The notes below the pieces were generated by a model. The model did not search any database. It had not been told where the DNA came from and saw nothing but the letters and a program-made list of their open reading frames with translations. A DNA stretch of 64,000 bases, from the NCBI RefSeq assembly GCF_050176255.1, contig NZ_JBFXIE010000011.1, one strand, 5' to 3'. The DNA is from JBFXIE01 sp050176255. GTDB taxonomy: Bacteria; Pseudomonadota; Gammaproteobacteria; Burkholderiales; Burkholderiaceae_C. Below are positions 28,325 through 35,784 of the stretch, piece after piece; positions within the stretch are counted from its first letter, which is position 1; each line of letters opens with the position of its first letter. The translations under genes were made by a program, and so were the position numbers.

Positions 28325-28952
28325 TACCACCACCTTGCACGCGGGCGGCGCCGCCGCCCTGGCCTCGCGCCAATACCACCTGGCACACGAGCCCCACCCC
28401 GAGAACGGCACGTCCCTGGGCTTCTGGCTCTATCTGATGAGCGACTGCCTCATCTTTGCCGCCCTCTTCGCCACCTACGGCGTACTGGGCCGCAGCTACG
28501 CCGCGGGCCCCACGGGCGCGCAGCTGTTCGACCTGACGCTGGTGGCCATCAACACGGCCTTCCTGCTGACGTCGTCCATCACCTTCGGCTTTGCCATGCT
28601 GCAAAAGCAGGCGGGCAACGTGCGCGGCACGCTGACCTGGCTGGCCATCACCGGCCTGCTGGGCCTGGCCTTCCTGGGCGTAGAGCTGTACGAGTTTGCA
28701 CACATGATCCATCTGGGCGCCACGCCCCAGCGCAGCGCCTTCCTGTCGTCGTTCTTCACGCTGGTGGGCACGCACGGCCTGCACGTCACCTTCGGCCTGA
28801 TCTGGCTGGTCACGCTGATGATCCAGATCAGCAAGCACGGGCTGATCCATGAAAACAAGCGCCGCCTGAACTGCCTGTCCATGTTCTGGCACTTTCTGGA
28901 CGTGGTCTGGATCGGCGTCTTCACCTTTGTGTACCTGATGGGGGTGCTGTAA
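28317..28952 (+). CDS. cyoC: Cytochrome bo3 ubiquinol oxidase subunit III
   Basis: A 211-residue membrane protein with five predicted helices; signatures are GFWLYLMSDCLIFAALFATY, and later FFTLVGTHGLHVTFGLIW and SMFWHFLDVVWIGVF. It supports proton pumping and complex stability. ATG 28317 overlaps the end of cyoB by eight bases; the alternative in-frame upstream extension lies wholly inside cyoB and is not used. It is followed immediately by cyoD with no gap. Confidence 0.96.
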   Translation: MSDTTTLHAGGAAALASRQYHLAHEPHPENGTSLGFWLYLMSDCLIFAALFATYGVLGRSYAAGPTGAQLFDLTLVAINTAFLLTSSITFGFAMLQKQAGNVRGTLTWLAITGLLGLAFLGVELYEFAHMIHLGATPQRSAFLSSFFTLVGTHGLHVTFGLIWLVTLMIQISKHGLIHENKRRLNCLSMFWHFLDVVWIGVFTFVYLMGVL

Positions 28953-29384
28953 ATGAGCGCACACGACATTCACGCCGGCCACGCCGGGCACGACGACCAT
29001 GGCCACGACCATGACGACCTGCACGTCACCAAGGGCGACTACGTCAAAGGTTTCATCCTGGCGGTCATCCTCACCGTGATTCCCTTTGCCCTGGTGATGG
29101 GCGACGTGATCCAGAACCGCAGCACCGCCGTGCTGGTGCTGGGCATCTTCGCGATGGTGCAGGTGGTGGTGCACATGGTGTACTTCCTGCACATGAACGG
29201 CAAGATCCAGGGCGGCTGGACCATGCTGTCCACCATCTTCACTGTGGTGTTCCTGGCCATCACCATTGCCGGCACGCTGTGGGTCATGTTCCACATGAAC
29301 GCCAACATGATGCCCGCGCACGCCAACCCCATGGCCCCCGCGCAGCACCAGGGCGCCCCGGCACACCAGCCTGGCGCACATTGA
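28953..29384 (+). CDS. cyoD: Cytochrome bo3 ubiquinol oxidase subunit IV
   Basis: The smallest structural subunit, 143 residues. It has a His/Asp-rich N-terminus (HAGHAGHDDHGHDHDD) that may bind metal, then three membrane helices with GFILAVILTVIPFALVMG and VVHMVYFLHMNG, which is the CyoD signature. It ends in a His/Pro-rich tail longer than in E. coli. It starts the base after the cyoC stop codon. Confidence 0.95.
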   Translation: MSAHDIHAGHAGHDDHGHDHDDLHVTKGDYVKGFILAVILTVIPFALVMGDVIQNRSTAVLVLGIFAMVQVVVHMVYFLHMNGKIQGGWTMLSTIFTVVFLAITIAGTLWVMFHMNANMMPAHANPMAPAQHQGAPAHQPGAH

Positions 29385-29404
29385 CACCGCAGGCCCCACG
29401 CGCC

Positions 29405-30205
29405 ATGGAGCCGCAGCGCTCCCGCGCGCACTCCAACCTGACGATGGCGATGCTCGCTCTGGCGGGCATCGCCTTGTTCGTTGTCTTCTGCGCACTGGGC
29501 TGGTGGCAGGTGGAGCGGCGCGCCTGGAAGCTGGCCCTGATGGATCGCGTGGAACAGCGCCTGCGCGCAGCGCCCGCCCCTGTGCCACCGCGCGCCGAAT
29601 GGCCGCGCGTGGATGCCGCCGGCTTTGAATACCAGCCGGTGCGCACGCAGGGCCGCTGGCTGGCAGGCAAAACCGTGCTGACCCAGGCCACGACCGCGCT
29701 GGGGGCGGGCTTTTGGGTCATCACACCGCTACAGCTGGACGGTGGCGGCCAGGTGCTGGTCAACCGCGGCTTCATTCCGCAGTCGCAACGCAGCCAGTGG
29801 ATGGCAGGCTCCGGCAGCCCAGGCGTGCACGACGGCGAGGCCGCGCAGGTGCGGGGCCTGTTGCGCATGAGCGAACCCGGCGGCGGCTTTTTGCGCCGCA
29901 ACGACCCCGCGCAGCAGCGCTGGCATTCGCGCGACGTGGCCGCCATCGCGCAGGCGCAGGGCTTGGCCGATGCGGCGCCGTTTTTCATCGATGCTGGCAT
30001 CCCCGACGCCCGCGCGCCCGCACCCACCGAAGGGTATGCAGACGCGATCCACGCCGGCCCTTGGCCCAGGCCCGGCATGACGGTGGTGCGCTTCAACAAC
30101 AGCCATCTGGTGTACGCCATCACCTGGTTCGGTCTGGCCGCGATGGTGGCGGCTGCCGCGGCCTTCGTGGCGCGCTACGAGCTTCGGCTGCGTGCCGCTC
30201 GCTGA
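29405..30205 (+). CDS. SURF1 family oxidase assembly protein
   Basis: A 266-residue SURF1/Shy1 homologue, a family that helps insert heme during terminal-oxidase assembly. It has one N-terminal helix ending in CALGWWQVERRAWKLALM, a large periplasmic domain with GRWLAGKTVLTQ and VLVNRGFIP, and a C-terminal helix after NNSHLVYAITWFGLA. It sits where E. coli has cyoE (heme O synthase), which is not in this window, so heme O synthesis must be encoded elsewhere if the enzyme is truly bo3. It starts 20 bases after cyoD and ends nine bases before regB. Confidence 0.9.
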   Translation: MEPQRSRAHSNLTMAMLALAGIALFVVFCALGWWQVERRAWKLALMDRVEQRLRAAPAPVPPRAEWPRVDAAGFEYQPVRTQGRWLAGKTVLTQATTALGAGFWVITPLQLDGGGQVLVNRGFIPQSQRSQWMAGSGSPGVHDGEAAQVRGLLRMSEPGGGFLRRNDPAQQRWHSRDVAAIAQAQGLADAAPFFIDAGIPDARAPAPTEGYADAIHAGPWPRPGMTVVRFNNSHLVYAITWFGLAAMVAAAAAFVARYELRLRAAR

Positions 30206-30214
30206 GCGCCCCCG

Positions 30215-31561
30215 ATGACCTCCCCTGACAACCATGCTGCCGCCCCCGGCGCACCGGCCCTGAAGGCGCGCTCGGCCGATGCCGCTGCCGGCCTGAAAAA
30301 CCTGCACCAGCTCATCCAGTTGCGCTGGATTGCCGTGGTGGGCCAACTGTTCACCATCGAGGTGGCGCACTACGTGCTGCACCTGCCCTTGCCGCTGCGC
30401 GAGATGCTGATGGTGGTGGGCTGCCTGGCGCTATACAACGCCATCAGCTTTCTGCGCTGGCGCACCGGACATGGCGTGCGCAATGCCGAGCTGTTTCTGG
30501 CGCTGCTGGTGGATGTGGCCGTGCTCACCGTGCAGCTGCATTTGAGCGGTGGCACCAGCAACCCCTTTGTCTTTCTGTACTTGCTGCAGGTCACGCTGAG
30601 CGCGGCGCTGCTGCGCACCGTGCACATCTGGGCCATGGTGCTGATCACCACCGCCTGCTTTGCGCTGCTGGCCCACCTCAGCGTGCCGCTGCGGCTGCCG
30701 CCCGACTTTGCGCGTGGCCTGGGCAGCCCGTATGTGCTGGGGCTGCTGGTGTGCTTCGTGCTGAACGCGGGGCTGGTGGTGGTCTTCATGTCCCGCATCG
30801 GGCACAACCTGCGCCAGCGCGACGCGCGCCTGGCCGCCATACGCCAGCGCGCCGCCGAAGAGGAACACATCGTGCGCATGGGGCTGTTGGCGTCGGGCGC
30901 GGCGCATGAGCTGGGCACGCCGCTGGCCACCATGGCCGTCATTTTGGGCGACTGGCGGCGCGACCCCGCGCTGGCCACCCACCCTGCCCTGCAAGAAGAC
31001 GTGGCCGAGATGCAGCGGCAGCTGCAGCGCTGCAAGACCATCGTCAGCGGCATCCTGATGTCGGCCGGCGAGACGCGTGGCGAGGCATCGGCCCAGACCA
31101 CCGTGTGCCAGTTTCTGGACTCGCTGGCCCGCGAATGGCAGGCAACGCGCCCGGTGGGCCAGTTCAGCTACGACAACCGCTTCGGGCAGGACACGCCCAT
31201 GGTGTCCGATGTCACGCTGCAGCAAATGGTTTTCAATGTGCTGGACAATGCCCGCGACGCATCGCCCCACTGGGTCGGCCTGGTGGCCGAGCGTGATCAA
31301 GACCTGCTGCGCATCACCATCACCGACGACGGCCCGGGGTTCGCAGCCGCCACGCTGTCGCAGTTCGGCAAGCCCTACCAGTCCAGCAAGGGCCGCCCCG
31401 GCGGCGGGCTGGGCCTGTTTCTGGCGATGAACGTGGCGCGCACGCTGGGTGGCAGCGTGCAAGCGCACAACCGCCCTGGCGGCGGCGCCCAGGTCACGAT
31501 CACGCTGCCGCTGGCCGCGATTGCGCTGCAGGAGCCCCCTCAACACCATGGACAACGCTGA
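30215..31561 (+). CDS. regB: Redox-sensing histidine kinase, RegB/PrrB family
   Basis: Membrane histidine kinase of the RegB-RegA type, which in other proteobacteria adjusts energy genes to quinone redox state. The 448-residue protein has about six N-terminal helices with the quinone-interaction motif GGTSNPF (residues 112-118), an H-box HELGTPL with His231, a Cys at 273 in QRCKTIV matching the redox-active Cys of RegB, and an ATP domain with DDGPGF and GGGLGLFLA. It starts nine bases after the SURF1 gene and overlaps regA by 14 bases. Its position in the bo3 oxidase operon suggests it is co-expressed with the oxidase. Confidence 0.93.
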   Translation: MTSPDNHAAAPGAPALKARSADAAAGLKNLHQLIQLRWIAVVGQLFTIEVAHYVLHLPLPLREMLMVVGCLALYNAISFLRWRTGHGVRNAELFLALLVDVAVLTVQLHLSGGTSNPFVFLYLLQVTLSAALLRTVHIWAMVLITTACFALLAHLSVPLRLPPDFARGLGSPYVLGLLVCFVLNAGLVVVFMSRIGHNLRQRDARLAAIRQRAAEEEHIVRMGLLASGAAHELGTPLATMAVILGDWRRDPALATHPALQEDVAEMQRQLQRCKTIVSGILMSAGETRGEASAQTTVCQFLDSLAREWQATRPVGQFSYDNRFGQDTPMVSDVTLQQMVFNVLDNARDASPHWVGLVAERDQDLLRITITDDGPGFAAATLSQFGKPYQSSKGRPGGGLGLFLAMNVARTLGGSVQAHNRPGGGAQVTITLPLAAIALQEPPQHHGQR

Positions 31562-32084
31562 ACGCTTGCTCCTCATCGTCGAAGACGACGAAGCCTTTGC
31601 GCGCACGCTGGCCCGCTCGTTCGAGCGGCGCGGCTACCGCGTGCTGCACGCCGACGGGCTGGCGCAGGCCCAGCAGTTGCTGTCCAGCCACACACCGGGC
31701 TACGCAGTGGTGGACCTCAAACTCAAGGGCGAGGCCACGGGCCTGAGCTGTGTGCGGACGCTGCACGCTGCCAATGCCGACATGCTGATCGTCGTGCTGA
31801 CGGGCTACGCCAGCATTGCCACGGCCGTCGAAGCCGTCAAACTGGGCGCCTGCCACTACCTGGCCAAGCCATCGAACACCGACGACATCGAGGCAGCCTT
31901 TGGCCTGACCGAGGGCAACCCCGAAGTGGAACTGACCAACCGCGCCAGCTCCATCAAGACGCTGGAGTGGGAGCGCATCCACGAGGTGCTGGCTGAAACC
32001 GGCTTCAACATCTCGGAAGCCGCGCGGCGCCTTGGCATGCACCGGCGCACACTCACGCGCAAACTGGACAAGCGGCGCGTCTGA
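31548..32084 (+). CDS. regA: Response regulator, RegA/PrrA family
   Basis: A 178-residue response regulator paired with RegB. The receiver domain has the acidic pocket EDDE and phosphoacceptor Asp56 in VVDLKLKGE, then LTGYASIATAVEAVKLGACHYLAKP. The C-terminus is a Fis-type helix-turn-helix, NISEAARRLGMHRRTLTRKL, nearly invariant in RegA/PrrA/ActR proteins. The linker is short. It overlaps regB by 14 bases. No operator can be named, because RegA sites are degenerate. Confidence 0.94.
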   Translation: MDNAERLLLIVEDDEAFARTLARSFERRGYRVLHADGLAQAQQLLSSHTPGYAVVDLKLKGEATGLSCVRTLHAANADMLIVVLTGYASIATAVEAVKLGACHYLAKPSNTDDIEAAFGLTEGNPEVELTNRASSIKTLEWERIHEVLAETGFNISEAARRLGMHRRTLTRKLDKRRV

Positions 32085-32088
32085 CCAG

Positions 32089-32150
32089 AGCCAAAACAGC
32101 ATTTAGCGCTTATGAATAAAGCGCCAACAGCTCCTGATTCAGGAGCAAAC
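32089..32150. repeat. Dispersed palindromic repeat after regA
   Basis: GAGCCAAAACAGCATTTAGC, then GCTTATGAATAAAGCGCC, AACAGCTCCTGATTC and an AGGAGCAAA tail. It begins five bases after the regA stop codon and could serve as a 3'-end hairpin; no T-tract follows. Confidence 0.8.
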
Positions 32151-32174
32151 TGAAATAGTAAGACAATTCTGCCC

Positions 32175-33542
32175 ATGACCCTCAAAGCCCCCGAACTGCT
32201 GCTGCCCGCCGGCTCTCTCGACAAAATGCGCGCCGCCTACGACTTTGGCGCCGACGCCGTGTACGCCGGCCAGCCGCGCTACAGTCTGCGCGCGCGCAAC
32301 AACGAGTTCCGCCTGGAGCAGATCGCCCAGGGCATCGAAGAAGCCCACGCGCGCGGCAAGAAATTCTTCGTCACCAGCAACCTGATCGCGCACAACGACA
32401 AGGTGCGCACCTACCTGCGCGACATCGAACCCGTGATTGCCTGCAAGCCCGACGCCTTCATCATGGCCGACCCCGGCCTGATCATGATGGTCAAGGAAAA
32501 GTGGCCCGAGACCGAAATCCACCTCTCGGTGCAAGCCAACACCACCAACTACGCCACGGTGAAGTTCTGGCAACGCGCAGGGGTGTCGCGCATCATCCTC
32601 TCGCGCGAGCTGAGCCTGGACGAGATCGAGAAGATCCGCCAAGAATGCCCGGACATGGAACTGGAAGTGTTCGTTCATGGCGCGCTGTGCATTGCCTACT
32701 CGGGCCGTTGCCTGCTCAGCGGTTACTTCAACCGCCGCGACCCCAACCAGGGCACCTGCACCAACGCCTGCCGCTGGGAATACAAGACGCACGAATCCGC
32801 CGTGGACCCCAACACCGGCGAGACCCTGGCGCAAGGCATGGAGCAAGGCTTCCACTTCGCGCAGGCACGCGAGGAGGCGGACAGCCAGTTCACCAGCACC
32901 TGCGGCAGCGGCCAGCGCCACCCCAAGGCCGACCAGGTCTATCTGATTGAAGAGATGGGCCGCCCGGGCGAGCTGATGCCCATCATGGAAGATGAGCACG
33001 GCACCTACATCATGAACTCCAAGGATCTGCGCGCCGTGGAGCATGTGGAGCGGCTGGTGAAGATCGGCGTCGATTCGCTGAAGATCGAGGGCCGCACCAA
33101 GAGCCTGTACTACGTGGCGCGCACCGCACAGGTGTACCGCCGCGCCATCGACGACGCCGTGGCGGGCCGCCCCTTCAACCCGCACCTGATCACCGAGCTG
33201 GAAGGACTGGCCAACCGTGGCTACACCGGCGGCCTGCTGGAGCGCCGCCCGGCCAACGATTACCAGAACTACGAAACCGGCAACAGCGTGCTGCAGCGCG
33301 CTCACTTTGTGGGCGAGGTACGCGGCTACGAGAACGGCCTGGCCGAGGTCGAGACCAAGAACCGCTTCCAGGTCGGCGACACCCTGGAGATCATCCACCC
33401 CCAGGGCAACCGTCAGGTGCGGCTGGAAAAAATGTTCAACCTGGAGGGCGAGCCCGTACAGGTGGCCCAGGGCAGCCCGGTGCGCGTGCGCATCCCGCTC
33501 GAAGGTCCGGTGGAGGGCGCGCTGATCTCCCGGCTGCTTTGA
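32175..33542 (+). CDS. U32 family tRNA hydroxylation protein (TrhP/YegQ-like)
   Basis: A 455-residue U32 peptidase-family protein. YegQ/TrhP of E. coli takes part in 5-hydroxyuridine formation at the tRNA wobble position, and this is the closest functional guess. Signatures: ELLLPAGSLDKMRAAYDFGADAVYAG, SVQANTTNYATVKFW, FVHGALCIAYSGRCLLSGY with GTCTNACRW (the conserved Cys set), and DLRAVEHVERLVKIGVDSLKIEGR. A C-terminal beta domain follows, as in YegQ. It is a single gene between two dispersed repeats, with a terminator at 33636-33670. Confidence 0.9.
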   Translation: MTLKAPELLLPAGSLDKMRAAYDFGADAVYAGQPRYSLRARNNEFRLEQIAQGIEEAHARGKKFFVTSNLIAHNDKVRTYLRDIEPVIACKPDAFIMADPGLIMMVKEKWPETEIHLSVQANTTNYATVKFWQRAGVSRIILSRELSLDEIEKIRQECPDMELEVFVHGALCIAYSGRCLLSGYFNRRDPNQGTCTNACRWEYKTHESAVDPNTGETLAQGMEQGFHFAQAREEADSQFTSTCGSGQRHPKADQVYLIEEMGRPGELMPIMEDEHGTYIMNSKDLRAVEHVERLVKIGVDSLKIEGRTKSLYYVARTAQVYRRAIDDAVAGRPFNPHLITELEGLANRGYTGGLLERRPANDYQNYETGNSVLQRAHFVGEVRGYENGLAEVETKNRFQVGDTLEIIHPQGNRQVRLEKMFNLEGEPVQVAQGSPVRVRIPLEGPVEGALISRLL

Positions 33543-33544
33543 AT

Positions 33545-33638
33545 TCGATAGCTGCCAGCGCGCCCCCAGCAAGTGTCTTCCTCACTGAAATACCTGAAAC
33601 ACTGATGTAGCAAGCGCTGGCAGCTCCTATTTTTGAAG
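33545..33638. repeat. Dispersed palindromic repeat with expanded centre
   Basis: The arms GATAGCTGCCAGCGC and GCGCTGGCAGCTCC are inverted copies, but the centre is about 60 bases instead of about 10. It looks like two half-elements or a copy with an insertion. It begins three bases after the stop of the U32 gene. Confidence 0.75.
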
Positions 33639-33670
33639 GCCTCGTGGGACGACCTGGGGCCTTTTCCTTT
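33636..33670 (+). terminator. Probable terminator of the U32 gene
   Basis: AAGGCCTC pairs with GGGGCCTT around a 12-base loop, followed by TTCCTTTTG. It overlaps the end of the dispersed repeat. Confidence 0.6.
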
Positions 33671-33684
33671 TGTTTTGGACTGCC

Positions 33685-34566
33685 ATGAACCCGAACGACA
33701 TCACCGTCCTGCCCGAACTGCTGGCCTACATCGATCCCCTGACCCCTGAAGAAGACGAAGCGCTGGAGCGCAGCATGCTCGAAGAGGGCTGCCGCGACGC
33801 CCTGGTGCTGTGGGGCAACATCCTGGTGGACGGCCACAACCGCTACCGCATCTGCACCAAGCACGGCCTGCCGTTCCAGACCGTACAGAACACGCGCTTT
33901 CAGAACATGGACGACGTGCACCTGTGGATGATCGACCAGCACCTGGGCCGGCGCAGCGTGTCGGAGTTCCAGCGCGGCGTGCTCGCCCTGCGCAAGCGTG
34001 AAATCATCGCCAGCCGCCGCGCAGCTGCGGCCGCAGCCGTGGTCGCAGCAAAGGCCGAAGCCGCCCAGGCCCCCGATGCACAGGCCCCGTGGGAAGGCGA
34101 TACCGACCCGGTGGTGGCGCAGGCCCTGGCCAGCGTGCCCAAGGTACCGGACGAAGCCCTGGATACCCGCGAGGCACTGGCCCGCGTGGCCCGCCTGACG
34201 GCGGCGCAGGTCAAGGCCATCGAGACCATCCACCAGAATGCCGCGCCCGAGGTGGTGGCCGCCGTGAAATCGGGCGAGCTGTCACTCAACGCCGCCGCCG
34301 TGGTGGCCACGCTGCCCGTGGAAGAGCAGAAAACCGTGGCGGCGGGCGGTGCCCAGGAGCTCAAGCAGGCGGCCCGCCGCGTGCGCGATGCCAAGAAAAA
34401 ACCCAAGGCCGAGGCTACAGCGTCCGGAGGCGACGGCCCCTCCACCGCCGAGGCGGCTCCCGACGCAGCCCGGCTGCAACAGCGCGTGGCCGAGCTGGAG
34501 GCCGAAAATGAGCGTCTGCGCCAACAGGTCAAGGCATTGCAAGACCTTCTGGCCGAAGTGAGCTGA
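33685..34566 (+). CDS. ParB/Srx-like domain protein with C-terminal coiled coil
   Basis: A 293-residue protein with a ParB-like N-terminal domain (about residues 8-100): LTPEEDEALERSMLEEGCRDALVLW and VDGHNRYRIC, the ParB-type GHxR region being DGHNRY at 49-54. An Ala-rich linker and a second helical region follow, then a Leu-zipper-like end, RLQQRVAELEAENERLRQQV, suggesting a dimer. It resembles proteins annotated as plasmid replication/partition-related, but there is no ParA, no replication gene and no parS-like cluster nearby, so that role is doubtful here. A DNA-binding role is plausible. ATG 33685 is preferred over the in-frame TTG 33670. Confidence 0.75.
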   Translation: MNPNDITVLPELLAYIDPLTPEEDEALERSMLEEGCRDALVLWGNILVDGHNRYRICTKHGLPFQTVQNTRFQNMDDVHLWMIDQHLGRRSVSEFQRGVLALRKREIIASRRAAAAAAVVAAKAEAAQAPDAQAPWEGDTDPVVAQALASVPKVPDEALDTREALARVARLTAAQVKAIETIHQNAAPEVVAAVKSGELSLNAAAVVATLPVEEQKTVAAGGAQELKQAARRVRDAKKKPKAEATASGGDGPSTAEAAPDAARLQQRVAELEAENERLRQQVKALQDLLAEVS

Positions 34567-34719
34567 GCCCGGTTTTCCTGGCGGGCACAAGTGCTCATAC
34601 AGAGGCCGCAACAGTCTGCGTGTCGATGCCGGGCTGCATCGCCATCGCGGCGGTATCCCCTGGCTATGACCCAAACTGGGTAGTGACGACGTGGGAGAAG
34701 CTGCGCATACTGCATCTCC

Positions 34720-35622
34720 ATGCGCCTTCGCCTGCCCAAACCTGCACTATGTCCAACGGCCTTGTGGTGCACCCTTGCCCTGTGCCCGGCGTGGACGCAG
34801 GCCGGGGGGCAGGAAAGCACCCAGGCGGCCAGCCTTCGCCAGCAGGCCATTGCCCACGAGCACGGCGAAGGCGTGGCGCGCGACGCACGGCGGGCCGTAG
34901 AGCTGTACTGCGCCAGCGCGCGGCTGGGCGACGTGCTGGCCCAGTACAACCTGGGATGGATGTACGCCCACGGGCGCGGTGTGCCGCGCGACGATGGGGC
35001 TGCTGCTTTTTTCTTCCATGCAGCCGCCGAACAGGGGCTGGAGGTGGCTGCGCGCATGCTTCGGGTGGTGGGCGGCACCACCGGCGAAGTGCCCGAGTGC
35101 ATGCGCCCGCCGCCGCCCGCTGCGGCAGACACGGCCCCGCCCGGCGTGGACTACCAGACCATCGCGCCGCGCAAGATCATGCAACTGGTGCACCAGATGG
35201 CGCCGCAATACCAGGTGGAGCCCCAGTTGGCGCTGGCCATCATTGCAGCAGAGTCCAACTTCAACCCCCAGGCGCTGTCGGCCAGGAACGCGCAGGGACT
35301 GATGCAGCTGATTCCCGAAACCAGTGAGCGTTTCAACGTCAAAAACCCCTACGACCCGGCGCAAAACATCCGAGGAGGACTGGCCTACCTGCGCTGGCTG
35401 CTGGCCTACTTTGAAGGCGACGTGGCTCTTGTGGCCGCGGCCTACAACGCTGGTGAGGGCAAGGTGGAGCGCTACCGCGGTGTGCCGCCCTACCTTGAAA
35501 CGCGCACCTATGTCCAGCGCATACTGAAGGCGGTGGGCACCAAGGCGCATCCGTTCGACCGCAGCGTGACGCAGCCCTCGCCCGCGCTGCAGCGGATCCG
35601 GCTGGCGCCGCGGCCCGGCTGA
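34720..35622 (+). CDS. Sel1-repeat lytic transglycosylase
   Basis: A 300-residue exported protein joining Sel1-like repeats to a lytic transglycosylase domain. It has an N-terminal signal peptide (about residues 1-28), then two Sel1-type repeats (ARRAVELYCASARLGDVLAQYNLGWMYAHG and the next DDGAAAFFFHAAAEQG, about 55-115). The SLT domain spans about 145-270, with the catalytic Glu in AAESNFNPQA, then AQGLMQLIPET and AAAYNAGEGKVERY. It probably cleaves peptidoglycan in the periplasm, with the repeats recruiting a partner. It is a single gene. The start is uncertain because the ribosome site is weak. Confidence 0.88.
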   Translation: MRLRLPKPALCPTALWCTLALCPAWTQAGGQESTQAASLRQQAIAHEHGEGVARDARRAVELYCASARLGDVLAQYNLGWMYAHGRGVPRDDGAAAFFFHAAAEQGLEVAARMLRVVGGTTGEVPECMRPPPPAAADTAPPGVDYQTIAPRKIMQLVHQMAPQYQVEPQLALAIIAAESNFNPQALSARNAQGLMQLIPETSERFNVKNPYDPAQNIRGGLAYLRWLLAYFEGDVALVAAAYNAGEGKVERYRGVPPYLETRTYVQRILKAVGTKAHPFDRSVTQPSPALQRIRLAPRPG

Positions 35623-35697
35623 TTTGCTGGCTTGACCTCGGCCCAAACAACCCGCGAAAGCCGGGCGCAAGCATCTATCGGTCAGTAAAACACTGCA

Positions 35698-35734
35698 CAA
35701 AAAGAACCCCGCCAGGTTCGTACCGGGCGGGGTT
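35698..35734 (-). terminator. Rho-independent terminator of acnB
   Basis: On the minus strand AACCCCGCC and GGCGGGGTT form a 9-bp stem followed by CTTTTTGTG. It sits about 50 bases past the acnB stop codon. Confidence 0.85.
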
Positions 35735-35784
35735 GCTGGCTTGATGGGCTTCCAGCAGGCAAGCCCAAACAGGGCATCAGAGCA

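Noticed and set aside
25208..29384. Cytochrome c oxidase (coxBAC) reading of the oxidase operon
   Set aside because: Subunit II lacks the CuA Cys/His ligands and shows CyoA-specific segments, and a CyoD-type fourth subunit is present; this is a quinol oxidase.
33685..34566. Integrated plasmid or mobile element marked by the ParB-like gene
   Set aside because: No integrase, relaxase, replication gene or attachment-site duplication is visible, and flanking genes are housekeeping.
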